DNA of 64,000 nt from Actinomucor elegans. Lineage: Eukaryota > Mucoromycota > Mucoromycetes > Mucorales > Mucoraceae. The translations under genes and the position numbers were made by a program. Positions within the stretch are counted from its first letter, which is position 1. Each line of letters opens with the position of its first letter. The notes beneath the pieces are model-generated. The model saw nothing but the letters and a program-made list of their open reading frames with translations. It did no database searches and had not been told where the DNA came from. Shown one piece after another: positions 1 to 12,260 of this stretch. The stretch spans positions 2,108,001-2,172,000 of the forward strand of contig JAMSLZ010000006.1 in NCBI GenBank assembly GCA_026027325.1, written 5' to 3'.

Positions 1-731
1 GTAATGTGGGGTATCGAAACTTTATTACTTCTTATAGGCTATATTTCAATGATGATTGGTGTTATTCGATCGCTGGCTAATCGTTTAATCGATACATGGA
101 TATACGTTTAGACAATTTTATCTCAGCTTTTTGGTTTTGTAGCTTATTTGTTGATGGAGAAAGTATTCAAGTAATCACATCATCCAACTGGTGAAATAAG
201 CAAACATGTGTTTATAATTGATCTATTTCAATCACATGAGTCATCGAATGGCTGACTGACTGACTTGACTAGGCAGTTTTTTTTTATTCATGTATGGCAA
301 AATGCGGCAAACGGTGGGTAAAACAGAAGCAAAAGCCCTTGATTGAAACTCAGCGAAATAGAGGGTTTGTCAGGGCAAATCAATACTGAGTTACCCATGT
401 GATGCATGACAAACAAGAAATAAGGTAGTTAAGGTGATGGTAGGTAATAAGATCTATAAAGTGTATTTATTATAGTACACTCTGTCATCTATAGTCATCA
501 TCACTCTGCAGTCTAGATCGACACATCACAAAACTGGTAAAAAAGATTATAAATTTCAAATCGCCCATTCCGTGGAAATTCCGGGTTTTAATGCTTAACG
601 ATTGACTGGGACTCGGCAGCTATAAATTTAGAGCAAAGGTTAAATGTAAAATATTCAGCTTTTTTTCCTCTTTCTCTTTATTTTTTTTTAATATAATAAT
701 AATAATAATAACAATAATAACAATAATAATA
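1..731. other. 5' flank of the zinc-finger gene, no gene seen
   Basis: No convincing open frame lies here. The stretch is AT-rich and ends in a pyrimidine-rich run followed by an imperfect (ATA/ACA)n microsatellite at about 692-731 that abuts the ATG at 732. It presumably holds the promoter and leader of the downstream gene. No TATA element could be assigned with confidence. Confidence 0.6.
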
Positions 732-1709
732 ATGAATCCTTCAATATCCAATGAATATGATTTACAAGAAGTCATTCAACAATATCAATCACAACCTGAA
801 TTATTAAAACTAATTCTGACAAGTAAAGTCGAAGAAGACAAGCGTAGAGCAGAAGAAGCCAAGCTACGCGCCAAGGAACTCGATCTTTACCTTCAACAGC
901 CTCCAAGTCCTCGTCGATCACCTACTCCAGAAGGAGAAGAAGAAGTAGATCAAAAGAAAATGTCGTTTAAAGTCTTGCCTTCATTATCCAAAAAGGCTCG
1001 ACCTGCTCCTTATTGCATTCCTCAAGTCCTGTCACCCACTTATTTCAATATTCAACCTCGCAGCTATTTATCATCTACTTCATCCTTGTCTTCTCTATCT
1101 TCAGAAGAAGAAGAGGATGACCTAGATCAACATCAACAACGTAGACATTCTGCAGCTGCTGCCATGCTGGCCATGGGAGGTAGTTTAGTGAACAAGAGGT
1201 ATAATATATATAATCTTTGTCAGGCATAATAAGCTCATCTCATTATTTTAAATAGTCCTGAAGACGTAGCAGCAAGTGCGTATCCTTCTCCAGCAGCAGA
1301 TTATACAGACGAACTCTCGAATAAACCACGTCGCAGAAGAGAAATGCAAGCGATTACCAAGATTGTTGAAACAAGAGAGTTTCCTTATATTGATGATTAT
1401 TTTTGGAAAAATAACGGCAATACAGTCCAGAAAAAGACTGGCTGTAAAAGTATTTACTATAAATGCTCTAATAGTAACAAGGTAATTATAACGGGATTTG
1501 GCGGGGACATTTGGATTCGCGGGTTTGCCCGATTTTACATGACATATGAAATTCATGCTTTGCATTTCACACGACTTATTATTGGTTTATTATAGGGCTG
1601 CTCTGTCAATAAGACTGTCACTGCAAAACCAAATGGTGAATACCTCATCAAGTACAGAGGCTGTCATTTACCAGAATGTGGTAGAGTTGAACGCATCCGT
1701 GATTTATAA
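732..1709 (+). CDS. WRKY/FLYWCH (WRKY-GCM1 superfamily)-like zinc-finger protein
   Basis: Three exons (732-1198, 1256-1481, 1596-1709) give 268 residues. The first two thirds are low complexity: a charged helix near residues 30-55, a PSPRRSPTPE stretch and an acidic-serine run near 115-130. The C-terminal 70 residues form a compact finger: YFWKNNGN (204-211) where WRKY proteins carry WRKYGQK, then YYKC (Cys226), C-X6-C (Cys233), a beta-strand-like segment, and YRGCH (His255) with Cys259. Spacing and aromatic positions resemble WRKY and FLYWCH fingers, which are related folds of the WRKY-GCM1 group. The finger spans an intron between Lys231 and Gly232. It is inferred to be a sequence-specific DNA-binding regulator. 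The WRKYGQK heptad itself is not conserved, so WRKY-like or FLYWCH-like are both open. Confidence 0.75.
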
Positions 1710-4700
1710 ACCTCTTTTTGAACATAATATATACCAATCCATCCCCATTATTAAGCCCTCTCCCTCTTTTTTTTAAAAAAAATCATCCTACTATATGAAC
1801 CTACTATATGACTCTATATAATAAAAAATAAAAAATAAAATAAAAACAAAAAATACAATAATAAACTCTATTTGTTTAATTCCTCAGGAGCGATAAGGCT
1901 GAACTTGAGACTACCAAAAGTTTGAGTGCGTAAAATAAAAGATCTGTAGTAAGTGAGAGTCTACGGTACCTAATTCTACTTGGTCAACTTGGATCTAATC
2001 ACTATGACTTCCCTAAAAGTAAATATTCTTTTCTCACGCTGTAATGCAGTGGCCATTACACCATCTGTTCTCTATAATTTCTATATAATACATACTAGTG
2101 ATATTTAATAGATTTTTCAAAGATATTGTGTACTAGATCAAGCCTTACAGCTTGATAGGAAGCGTTTTTTTTAGAAGCATATAAAAAGAAAAGACAAGTG
2201 GGTCTCAAAGTCCCTTTGATCCGATTCAAAGGGCATATACACATCAATTTCTCACGAGTGTGCAATACCTCTTATCTTGTCCTTTCCGAGATGCCTGTTC
2301 ATGGCCCCGGATATACTTTTAATTTCATTATTATCATTACCAACTGTTCCCCGCTGTTTCTATAATAAAGTTTCCCCAATCATTTTATAGTAGAAAGTTC
2401 TTTTGGGTAATGGCAGTGATATTCCACAAAAACCATTGTTCCCAGTTGGTGTTACTGATAGGAACATATTACGCCGAAACGATTTAATTTGGCAAAAAAA
2501 AAAAGAAGAGAACTGCCAAACTAGAAGATAAATAAAAGTTATAACGAATGAATAAGCAAAACAATTGAACATAGCTGAGAGATCAGAATAGATCAGAAAA
2601 TTATACAAGATGCAGCAGCTCATTTTGAACTTGGAGTACTAATCTAATGCAACATCAGACCGAAATCAGTCGAGATCGCATGCGTCAAAGTGCGTTGTGC
2701 CAATTATTCATAGTAGGACACTTTTAAGGCTCAGATCCTTCATGTTTCACGCCTAAAAATACTTCAATTCATCATTTAAGGAATGAAAAACACGTTATAG
2801 TGATTAATATGCTTAATAATATTTGTAGAGATATGTATTCGATTCCAAATTATAAGTTTCAATATGCGATCGAAATGAAATGAATGCTATAGAAGACGAA
2901 AAATGCTATGGTGTCGGAGTTATATGGCACTTTTTCCTGCAAGATGTTTGTTATGGTCTGATCTGTATTGAATACATCACCATTTTTCTTTATAAATATT
3001 TACTAGTAAAAGCGCTCACCATTTTTTTTACTACTGAATGCGATGTAGTTTTGTAATTTCATAAACTTTAACGATGAAAAAGAATTTAATGTCCGTTGTC
3101 CAATAAAAACGGTATTCAGTTTTTTTTTTTTTTTTTTTTGAGGCTTAGCGTTCATGCCTAACCTCTTGCATATAAAGGACGCCCAGTGTAGTTTGGAATT
3201 TCACATGACGAATAATATTTATAGACGAAACGGTTCCCTTTCCAACGATACAAGTTTCATAAGTAGATCAAGTTAAAAAACTCCTGCAGAGCGTAAAAAC
3301 AAAATATAACCAATTACCTAGCACCAAGATCTATTCATATATCGTTTTATCAAAGTTTACATTATAAAGAATACGCTTGATCTTACAATTTACTCCCGAA
3401 AATGTAAGCTGTGCCTTGATTGATTGTAAATTTGTATGAAATTTGTGATTTTCAAGACTTGCAGGTTCTGAAGTGTAGTGTACAATACTTTATTAAGGTT
3501 CATCTCCTTTTTCTTCACTCTTTATAAGTATATCTAACCTCAAGTAATACCAACCTTGACAGGTACGATTATCACATTGTTGTTATGTCTTCAAAGAAAA
3601 ACAAAAATCCTCGTCATCGTCATTTGGTACATTGTCGTCTAATTAGACCCTTCGAAAGGCCAGTTATAACTACAGGTGATCCAAATAATTAAACTTTTTA
3701 TATATAGTCTAGTACTAATAAGCACTTGCTCGAAGTAAACCCGACTTGGCAAAAAGGATTCCAACGGTCTTTTGATATAAAGTGCCTCTTTTTCATCCGG
3801 ATACCAGGTTCCCATTAATACATTTCGGTACAAAACACCTGTGTTCACCAAATAACCGGGATAGCGCATCTGGGATGACATTTTGGATGCTCAATAAATG
3901 CACAGCCTCACAAATATATGCAAGTCATCCTATCATCATAGAATTGGGGAAGGTTTACATTTGTAGTAGCATAATACCTTATGTTATGAAGTAAGAGTGA
4001 ATAGATTGCAGATAATACATCATATTCGAGAATTTCGATAGATGGTCTTTAAAATAACTTTCGAAATGCTTGTCTGCGGTAGTAGATGGCTAATTGTATT
4101 CGCTTGCTACCATATGTTGCTTTAAAAAAGATGCGCTTGCTACACTGAATGAGAATCCCAGCAAATAGACTGGCATAAGAGAAAAGCTCCATTTCTTGAC
4201 CACTAGGATAAAAGGTTCATTACTACAGTCAGCCACACTATACTATCTTGTAGATACTGTTCAATTGGATCATGTACAATCCTCTCAATAGGCTTCGGTT
4301 TATATCACATATGATGACTAAAACTGTTTGTAATTATATACTTTATATATTAAAACTATTATTTGACTGAAGTTCAATATGTGTATTGCATTTTAGCGAT
4401 TGACTATAAATTGCATATACTCGCGATAATTTAGATTTAACGATTTTCAGACCTCTTGACTGATCCCTAGACAAATAACCATCTGATCCGTGGCAGCCGA
4501 AGTGCGTAATGGGATGTTGCATTTATTATAATATGTAGGAAAGAATATATTTGAAAGCTAAACTCATTTCAGAAACTTATGCGCTGCTCCGTCGTACAAC
4601 CAGATCGCTTAATTATTCGCTATATCTAGTGATGTTTCTACAGCATCACCAAATAGAGAGCTGACTATACGGTTACCTTCAGTGAATTAATTTGATCTAT

Positions 4701-4836
4701 TTCTATCTGCATAACAATAGGACCAATTTTTTTTTTAAAAAAAACAAGGGACAGTTGTTATTATTATTAAATAACTATATAGATATACAGGTTTAACCTA
4801 ATGATGTGTCATATGCTGAGATAGAGAACATCGTCT
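1710..4836. other. AT-rich spacer without a recognised gene
   Basis: Only short, unsupported frames occur. A minus-strand frame near 3639-3881 and a 35-codon plus-strand ATG frame at 3583 resemble nothing I know and cannot be extended by splicing. The stretch holds one copy of the dispersed repeat (2608-2685), an 18-T run at about 3121, and a perfect 8-bp inverted repeat at 2212-2233 (CCCTTTGA, 6-nt loop, TCAAAGGG). A T/A-tract dyad lies near 4730-4744. Confidence 0.6.
2608..2685 (+). repeat. Dispersed repeat copy A
   Basis: It matches the family seen elsewhere in the window: a TGCAGCAG..TTCATTT segment, then CTAATtaaATGCAACATTAGACCGAAATCGGTCGAGAG in consensus. This copy reads ATGCAACATCAGACCGAAAT followed by CAGTCGAGATCG. 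The core contains a dyad GACCGA-AA-TCGGTC, imperfect here. Confidence 0.65.
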
Positions 4837-6552
4837 TCAAAGAGTGTATTCGGCGTCATTAATGAATATACTTCGGATACTAGGCGCCAGGTGCAGGGTT
4901 AGCGATATAAGTTTATCATCTGGAAATTCTTCTTGGGGGAAATCCTGTATAGGATTGCACCATTTTATTTTATCATTCTGGACAATTCTGATAACAGCTC
5001 CTTCCAAGTTGATGCGTTCCAACTTGGTATTTTCTTTAAAATCAAAAGTAGCCCCATAGAAGTGATAGTTATCCCAATCAGTAGAGAATGACTGTAGGAA
5101 TGGTAAAGCATAAAGCATATTTTGAATATAGTGAAGTGTATAATAATCCAACACAGGATAATCATCGTAGAAATCATCTTCAAATTTCAAGGTAAGATGT
5201 GCGAGAAGAATTGTTTCGTTGTAGGATAGATGTATTATATCTGTCACACCAGCCCAAAGCATGGATAGTTTTTGCAAGGATGGTATGTATTCAAGAACTA
5301 TCATGGGCGTAAATAAGCTGTCATGAGGATCAGGATCTAATAGACCGATATCAATTTCTTTCAATTGAGAATCGCTCTCTTTCATTGATTGCAAGAAAGA
5401 AACTAGATACTCTTGATTTGGCCACCAAGCTGCATTATCATCAACAATAGCCAGCTTTTGGATGGTCTTTCCTTGATTTGAACGCGTCAAGTTGATGAAC
5501 TGTTCCATATCTTCATTAGAGGTGATATATATTTTGAGTTCTTCTAAACAAATATTACTGTCATCCATAGCACGTAAAGCATTGGCACTAAGAAAAGCTG
5601 ATGGCACCTCAAGCTTTTTGAGTCGAGTCAAATTACCTGATAAAGCGGCATTTTTTATAAATTCTGCTGCAATGTCCTTGTTATACTGTTTCAATGGTCC
5701 CGTTGCAGCTACAGAAATGCTGGTGAGGTTGGTATATTTGCGACTTAAATATTCAATCCAGTGCACAACGTTGATCTCCCATTCAAGGTACGGGATGTAG
5801 TCATAAATATCTACACTAAAAGAGTTTAAGTTTCTGACAATCGATCTCCCGATGGGTAGAGGATGATATGTTGCCGAATGAGTATTTGTTCCCACAAACT
5901 GGCAATTGACTTGCTTTAATGCAAAATGCTTCAAGTTAGGCGTGTTTTCGTGTAATACATTGAGCTTTTCATAGTCGAGATTGGAGACATATTCTAGTAT
6001 TAAACTTTCGATAGAGGGCACATGCTTTAATTGCTCGATCAATGTCGGCAGTAGATTGCTTGACAAATTATAAAAATTTAACTTCAAGTAACTGAGAGAC
6101 TTCATATACAACGGACTTGCAAGTAGTATCATTGTCAGTGATAGACAACAGCAGGTATTTCTATGGAAACTGTGTCCTTCCTCGATACTTTCGAGCTTTT
6201 GCCAGTTTTGTGCAAGAAGCGCGTTATTATCACTATTCCAATCATCGCACAACCACGTATGCGCCCGAAGCGACTTGATATTAGGAAAAAGTTCAGACAG
6301 TTCCAAAAGATCATCTATTTCGTTCAAATAGAGATTCACTATTCGATAACCTAAGTCTTTGTCGCGTATGCTTCTGAGCTTGACTTTTGTTTGAAGATCT
6401 TTTTGTTGATGAGGGAAGCTAATCTTTCCATATAACCCAATGCTGATGAGTTTAGTATACCACTCGCGACATGTTAAAGCACATTGAAGCTTGTCTTTGA
6501 ATTTCAATCGACCAAAAATGTCGATTAGTGTTTCACTGGATAACTGATTCAT
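4837..6552 (-). CDS. F-box protein with LRR-like repeats
   Basis: Single exon, 571 residues. The N-terminus (about 1-45) fits an F-box: LSSETLIDIFGRL, then LQCALTCREWY, the usual leucine, proline-poor and Trp-containing pattern that binds Skp1. The remainder is built of irregular leucine-rich segments such as SIESLILEYVSNLDYEKL and LTRLKKLEVPS, as in the large F-box/LRR families of Mucorales. It is inferred to be the substrate-recognition subunit of an SCF ubiquitin ligase with unknown substrate. The start at 6552 follows an A/T dyad and is the first Met of the F-box. It is isolated, with more than 3 kb of spacer on each side. It shows no frameshift. Confidence 0.85.
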   Translation of the reverse strand: MNQLSSETLIDIFGRLKFKDKLQCALTCREWYTKLISIGLYGKISFPHQQKDLQTKVKLRSIRDKDLGYRIVNLYLNEIDDLLELSELFPNIKSLRAHTWLCDDWNSDNNALLAQNWQKLESIEEGHSFHRNTCCCLSLTMILLASPLYMKSLSYLKLNFYNLSSNLLPTLIEQLKHVPSIESLILEYVSNLDYEKLNVLHENTPNLKHFALKQVNCQFVGTNTHSATYHPLPIGRSIVRNLNSFSVDIYDYIPYLEWEINVVHWIEYLSRKYTNLTSISVAATGPLKQYNKDIAAEFIKNAALSGNLTRLKKLEVPSAFLSANALRAMDDSNICLEELKIYITSNEDMEQFINLTRSNQGKTIQKLAIVDDNAAWWPNQEYLVSFLQSMKESDSQLKEIDIGLLDPDPHDSLFTPMIVLEYIPSLQKLSMLWAGVTDIIHLSYNETILLAHLTLKFEDDFYDDYPVLDYYTLHYIQNMLYALPFLQSFSTDWDNYHFYGATFDFKENTKLERINLEGAVIRIVQNDKIKWCNPIQDFPQEEFPDDKLISLTLHLAPSIRSIFINDAEYTL

Positions 6553-8212
6553 TTTTTTTAAAAAAAAATAAGACCAAAAGATTTTGCATAATTATTTGTA
6601 TTTTAGCTCAATGTCACTTTTTATGATCATCGATATTACTCAGAAACGATTATTGAATTTGAGTCTCACTCAACTTGATTGAAACCCAGCTTTATAGTAC
6701 ATTTATACGTGTTTTTTTTCCCGCCTAGACATCCCGATATTGAACTTCGATAACTCGAAATGTTTTTAACGACATCAGTATTTTGGCGATGTAGAATTGT
6801 TGAAGAAAGTCGACTAAATGGATGTATCTCTTGTTTTGAATAAAATAATTGAAACTTATTGATGAGATAGAGTTTGAAGTTTTACTGAATTTTTTCGAAA
6901 AAGTACCTAATTATAAAATGTGGTATTTTAGCCCTCTTCCATTACTATAATCTTGCTGTATAAGCGTAGCGCTTCTATAGTATACTGAAATACCAAGACC
7001 TTTAATTGTATGGCAAATACAAGTTAACTTCTAGTAGGTAAAAGACGGTGAGATAAGAGATTGGTAAAAGTTATGGCTTTAGATCAAAATCAAATCACGC
7101 TACCTATCAGAATTATAAAGCATCATGTTATGATTGTATATCTTTGAAATAAAAGGTGGGGTAACGTATAGTTCCAGTAGGTGCCTTTGGCTACCAAAAA
7201 CTACGCTCACGAAAGATAAAAGAAAAAATTACTGGGATATGTCACAGTTTTTCAAGTGCCCTTTCGCTATTTTGATATTTTCAAAAATAATGCAAACTTG
7301 ATATCAAAACTAATTACTAGCATCTGATCTATCCCTTATACGCGATTATTGGCTCAAAAAGAATGACATAAGAGATTTTTTGACCAAATTAAATGAATGA
7401 TACATTCGAAAGCCTTTACCCTTGAAATATTCCCATAATAGATACTTTATACATGTCAAGTTACTATCCAGGAATTGTTTGAGTTTCAAAGGAAATGCCG
7501 TTCAATATATAACTAGGATCACAAGTTAAAACTCGAGTTTTATCATAGTAAAAGGTATACCTCTTTCGTACTATTACGTGTTTCTCGCAAAGAATATAGA
7601 TGCAGGTGTTGTTGAGAGACCTCCTTTTTCTTTTTTCTTTTTCTTGGAAAGTACATATGATTCGTACAAAGGATGAGTTACTTGCCACGATCCTAATTAA
7701 ATTTCAAATATCATTAACATATCGCAATTGGAGCACTGGAACTAGTCCCATTGTGCTTTTTTTTTGAAAGTTAGGTTCAAGTATATTGATTTGAGGATTT
7801 TAGATCTATGAACTTTTGATTCAGACTTTATTAGGAAAATCAGAATATCTACAGTTATATTGAATAAGATTAGTTCAGGGTATTGCAAGTATTAATATAG
7901 TTGTAAACTAACTGAGATATATCTAATTGATTATATGGTTCAAGTAAAAAAAATATAGCGTAGTAGTAAGAGAAGATAAAATAAATGTAATACATAAATT
8001 AAATTGATAACTTAGAATCTGACGTTTCATGATGGAGTTTTTTGATCAAAAAGATTATAATTTACTCCGACAGCAGTTCTTTTTTTTTCGAGCAATATAA
8101 ACGTAAAAGAGCTAGTCAAGATTCTAAATTGACGATTGAGAACAGGATCTTGAGCGCATTAGGGTATTTCGAATACCTTTGCACATTGCAGTGACTATTT
8201 CTGATCAAGATC

Positions 8213-8530
8213 AACTAATTAAATGCAACATTAGACTAAGATCAATTGAAAGATCTGTAGATCTAGACTACATAGATTATATATATATAATTCAACGCTA
8301 ATATCAATAATATCCCACCATCGTTCCATTTTGGTTCAATAAACTATTTGGTTGATACAGCATCTCTTTCTAAACATATGCTGGTAATCAGCTACGATAT
8401 TTGGCCAAGATTGATAGAGAGATTTATAGATCTATATGTTAACTCTAGATCACAGAAATTGTATTTAATTTAATACTAATTTCAATAATTTCACATAATA
8501 ATTTTACTTTGATTAAATAAAAGCTCTAGT
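8213..8530 (+). repeat. Dispersed repeat copy B, two tandem ~190-bp units
   Basis: Unit 1 begins CTAATTAAATGCAACATTAG and continues through AAGATCTGTAGATCTAGACT to CATTTTGGTTCAATAAA. Unit 2 repeats the order with divergence: CTTTCTAAACATATGCTGG, AAGATTGATAGAGAGATT, TATAGATCTAT, TAATACTAATTTCAATAAT, TTGATTAAATAAA. The two halves align at about 190-bp spacing, which makes this a satellite-like tandem rather than a lone element. Confidence 0.6.
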
Positions 8531-10597
8531 AAAAGTAACAACTCAAAATGGGTATGTTCTAGTATTTAGGTGTGATATTGAACTGAGAAATCTGAAGATG
8601 TTGCCAATGGCATGAAAATGAATTTTTTATTTTAAAAATAAACGGAAAGCATATGCTCTCGGGCCGAGATTTCCCCATCTAATATTTATATTTGTGAAGC
8701 GCGGCAGCCACATTTTAGAGGCATACTCCATATTCAAAGTAGATTTCACATCACAGCGATTATCTAAGTATATTTTTGTCGTATCTTTTCCTATCGTATT
8801 TCAACAATGAGTAATTGAATTCTTGTCAACAAAGTTTTTTCTTGGATCTTGGATCTTGGACCTTGGAGTATATGGAATAATAACTAATTTATTATATGTA
8901 CCATTGGATTGCGCACAAGCATTGCTAATACTACGCATTTTTTTTTTTTACTAATAAATCAAGTCAAAGTAACTCGGTTCAGAATGATGTGTGATGATAT
9001 AGATTTCATCATCATCAGCCAATGATATTATCCCATTTACAAGAATAGCAGCAATTTTAATGTTCAGAATCAAAAAGATTAATTCAGAACAAAATAGAAA
9101 TAGTAACATAGAAACTGATAAGTGAACATACTACAACATTTTAAAAGCTTAATTTGATATGTAATGTTTTTAATTTTTTCAAATGATAAACAAATGAACT
9201 ATCAAATGTTGGTTCAGACTGTACATTTTTAAGGGCTTATAAAAGATCCTGTTTTTTTCATAATCGCAAAAGTAAACCAATTAGAAAGCGAACATCTTGC
9301 TCTGCATATTACTCGCAAATCTGCACTGCAGTATAATTGGCTATCGATTTATATGGGTTCTGTGGTTTTCGTCAAGGGCATTATCGATTTGTAATACAGA
9401 AACCAACGGCCAATAAAGGACCGTCTGTCAATTAATTAATCCTTGGGGTACCAGGTATGTCGAGAATTGGTATTGTCACCAGTAGAAGCTGAAGAAGGCG
9501 AATATACGCCCTATGGTGTCACTAACAGTCATAAAAAATTTAAGCCTCTTTCGAACGATGCACATTTTGCAACAAGACAAAAAGGAAAATATTGCTCGAG
9601 ATGGAGAAAACGTTACAACTTTGATATCATTTGATACTCGAGTTATTTATGATAAAAGCATAAACATTTATTAATTAAAATGAACACAGACAATACTACA
9701 AAATCTCCAGCCAATTCAATTGTTTATTTAGAAGCAAATTGTAATATTTAAGATTCACACCATGGATGTTCACGGCCCCATAATTTAAACCCAGAAGTCC
9801 AATGATCAGAAGTGCATTTTAATAGTCCATTTTTACATATCGAAAGAATAATAAGATATATTTCAGTAAATAGCTCACAAAAGATAATATAGAGGCAACT
9901 TAGAGTATGCATGATGTGTAGTATATATGTAAAATTATTTAATAGTAGAACAAAAGTAATGATAACGAGGTAATATAAAACATTGCAATACTTTTACCCG
10001 TTTATTCTTATCTGATTGATATACGATACAATGATATGCCACTCAATCGAGATAATACTGTTGTATAAAAGAAGAGGGAGTATCTTAAGCGAAGTCAAGT
10101 AACGTCTGTTACTATTGAATAAACTTTAAATGCTTTTTTTTGTTGTTGTTTCGGATCAATACCATTGAAGATTACACACGCAGATTATCTATTAAGATGG
10201 TCTGCTGGTTGGTTCTTGATTCTTTAGATTGGTAAGAATTCGTTATCAGATCGTGTTACATAACATGCCCGCTTTGTTTTTAGCCGTGTTCCTTCCCCCG
10301 AGCCTTGTTTCATAACTGATTGAATGAAAAAGTGCATTATGTTATATAATTTCCTGCTGCATTATAAATGTGTTATGCAAGCGATCTATTGTAAAGATCA
10401 AATAGGTTCATGCCAGAGAAGATGACCTACATTAATCTTATATTGCACCGATTTCCAAGAAATAATAGCATGCAAATAGAACAAGGTTTTAGTATGTGTT
10501 ACTTTGTCTAACAGTGGTAATTTTTGTCTGGGGTAGGGGTGGTAGTTTGTCGTATAAACAGTACCATGTGTTTTAATATGATCAAGTCTGGATGATG

Positions 10598-10625
10598 CGT
10601 ACGTACGTACGTACGTACGTACGTA
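10598..10625. repeat. (ACGT)n microsatellite
   Basis: About seven copies of the self-complementary tetranucleotide ACGT, flanked by GATGATG and ATGATGC. It lies in gene-poor sequence 570 bp upstream of the carrier gene. Confidence 0.9.
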
Positions 10626-11192
10626 TGATGCAGCTATAATAGATAATCTGGCTGAACCTTATAAGGTAAACCCTTTCCTCGTGCTTTCTTCTTTTAATGG
10701 GTTCATAGAATAAGATCCAAAGGATTGATTCATTAAGCTATAGTATAGACAATGGGTGTACAAGAAGCTACGCTAAGCAAAGAATAAGCAATTTTCGCTT
10801 TATCAGTTGAGAATCTCACGCAAATTAAGTAAACAAATATATAGATGCTTGATTTAAGTCTAGAAGATCATTGGGGCTTTATGGTATCCAGCTGGTTGTA
10901 ATCTCGTATAGAACGATACATCTTATATCAGATTTATATATTGGCTGTGATTGGCTAGATTAAAGACAAGGGTAGGACTATGATTATCAAGAATCCTTGT
11001 ACAACGAAGCGGGGGTGTACGGGGCTCGATGGGCCGCGAAATTCTCTTCTTTATCTGATTGGCTTTTTATGTTTATTAAAATGGAGGCTTGTAATCAGAT
11101 TTAAAAAGTCTTTTTTTCTTCTTTTCTTTCTCTTTCTCTCTCTCTCTTTTCATTAAACTAATCTATACTCCCCTCTCCTTCTCTATATAAAA

Positions 11193-12260
11193 ATGACAGA
11201 CGACTATGATTATGAATCACTTGGAAACAATGCTACTCTTACTCAAGATGCTTTGGCTGGTGCGCTTGCAGGTATTGCTGAGCACTGTGCCATGTATCCA
11301 GTAGACAGCATCAAGGTAAAAAATAAAAAAATAAGATGCTTTGATCACCATTAAATAGTCTTAATAACATGATTCATCTATTAGACTCGCATGCAAGTCA
11401 TTCAATCTGTTCCAGCCAACAACACTGTGGCTATGGGTAGCCGACCAGCAGTTTTTGCCAATACACAGCACCATCGACATGTTCATTCAGCTGCTATTGT
11501 TGAAGGTACTACTGAAGCTTCTTTCAAGGGCATCAAGAGCGCTTCTCGCAACTTATGGCGCGGTGTCAACTCTGTTGTCATGGGTGCTGGCCCCGCTCAC
11601 GCTGTACACTTTGCTACCTATGAAGCCTGCAAAGAAGCCTTTGGAGGCAACCAACATGGCCATCATCCTTTAACTAATGCTGCAGCTGGAGCATGCGCTA
11701 CGCTAGCTCACGATACCCTCATGAATCCCTTTGATGTGATTAAACAACGCATGCAGCTTGGTGATAGCGCTTTCCGCAGTGTGCGTGAATGTGCTCGTAC
11801 AGTGTATGCTAAAGAAGGTCTGGTTGCATTCTATATCTCCTTACCTACTACCTTGACCATGTCTGTGCCTTTTCAATCTATCCAATTTGCTACTTATGAA
11901 TATTTCCGCAAAGTTTTGAATCCTTGTGGTGAATATGATCCCAAGACACATGCGATTGCTGGTGGTTTAGCTGGTGCTATTGCTTCTTCAATCACTACAC
12001 CATTGGATGTAGTAAAGACCTTGTTACAAACTCGTGGTTCCAACAGTGATCCTCGTATTCGACATGCTTCTGGCTTAATGGATGCTGTAAATATTATCAA
12101 GGAGCGTTATGGTTACCGAGGCTTCTTTAGAGGATTCAAGCCTAGAGTGCTGACTAATATGCCTAGTGCTGCCATTAGTTGGAGTGTCTATGAATACTTT
12201 AAATGGTTTATTAGCTCCAACAACGAAACTATTCAAGACAAGAACATCCTTAGCTTGTAA
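11193..12260 (+). CDS. Mitochondrial carrier, mitoferrin (Mrs3/4)-like
   Basis: Two exons (11193-11315, 11385-12260), 332 residues. It has the three-fold mitochondrial carrier repeat with signature motifs PVDSIK (36-41), PFDVIK and PLDVVK, each opening a repeat, and paired GxxxG-type helices (LAGALAGIAEHCAMYP in repeat 1). HAVHFATYEACKEA and the MNPFDVIKQRMQ segment are typical of the mitoferrin branch, so import of ferrous iron across the inner membrane for haem and Fe-S synthesis is likely. Family members are usually 300-340 residues, so the gene appears complete. The start codon follows a C/T-rich leader directly. It converges with the SETD9-like gene, with 0.9 kb between stop codons. S-adenosylmethionine carriers are a less likely alternative. 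Confidence 0.88.

Larger units (their letters stand above)
6553..11192. other. Gene-poor AT-rich interval
   Basis: 4.6 kb without a supported gene. A non-ATG frame at 9443-9634 (PVEAEEGEYTPYG...) has protein-like composition but no start, homologue or splice partner that I recognise, and may be a relic. The interval carries dispersed repeat copy B in tandem (8213-8530) and an (ACGT)n microsatellite (10598-10625). The last 80 bases before 11193 are C/T-rich and probably form the leader of the carrier gene. Confidence 0.55.

Noticed and set aside
3583..3881. Opposing short frames (35-codon ATG frame on plus, 80-codon frame on minus)
   Set aside because: Neither could be extended with phase-consistent splicing and no motif is recognisable.
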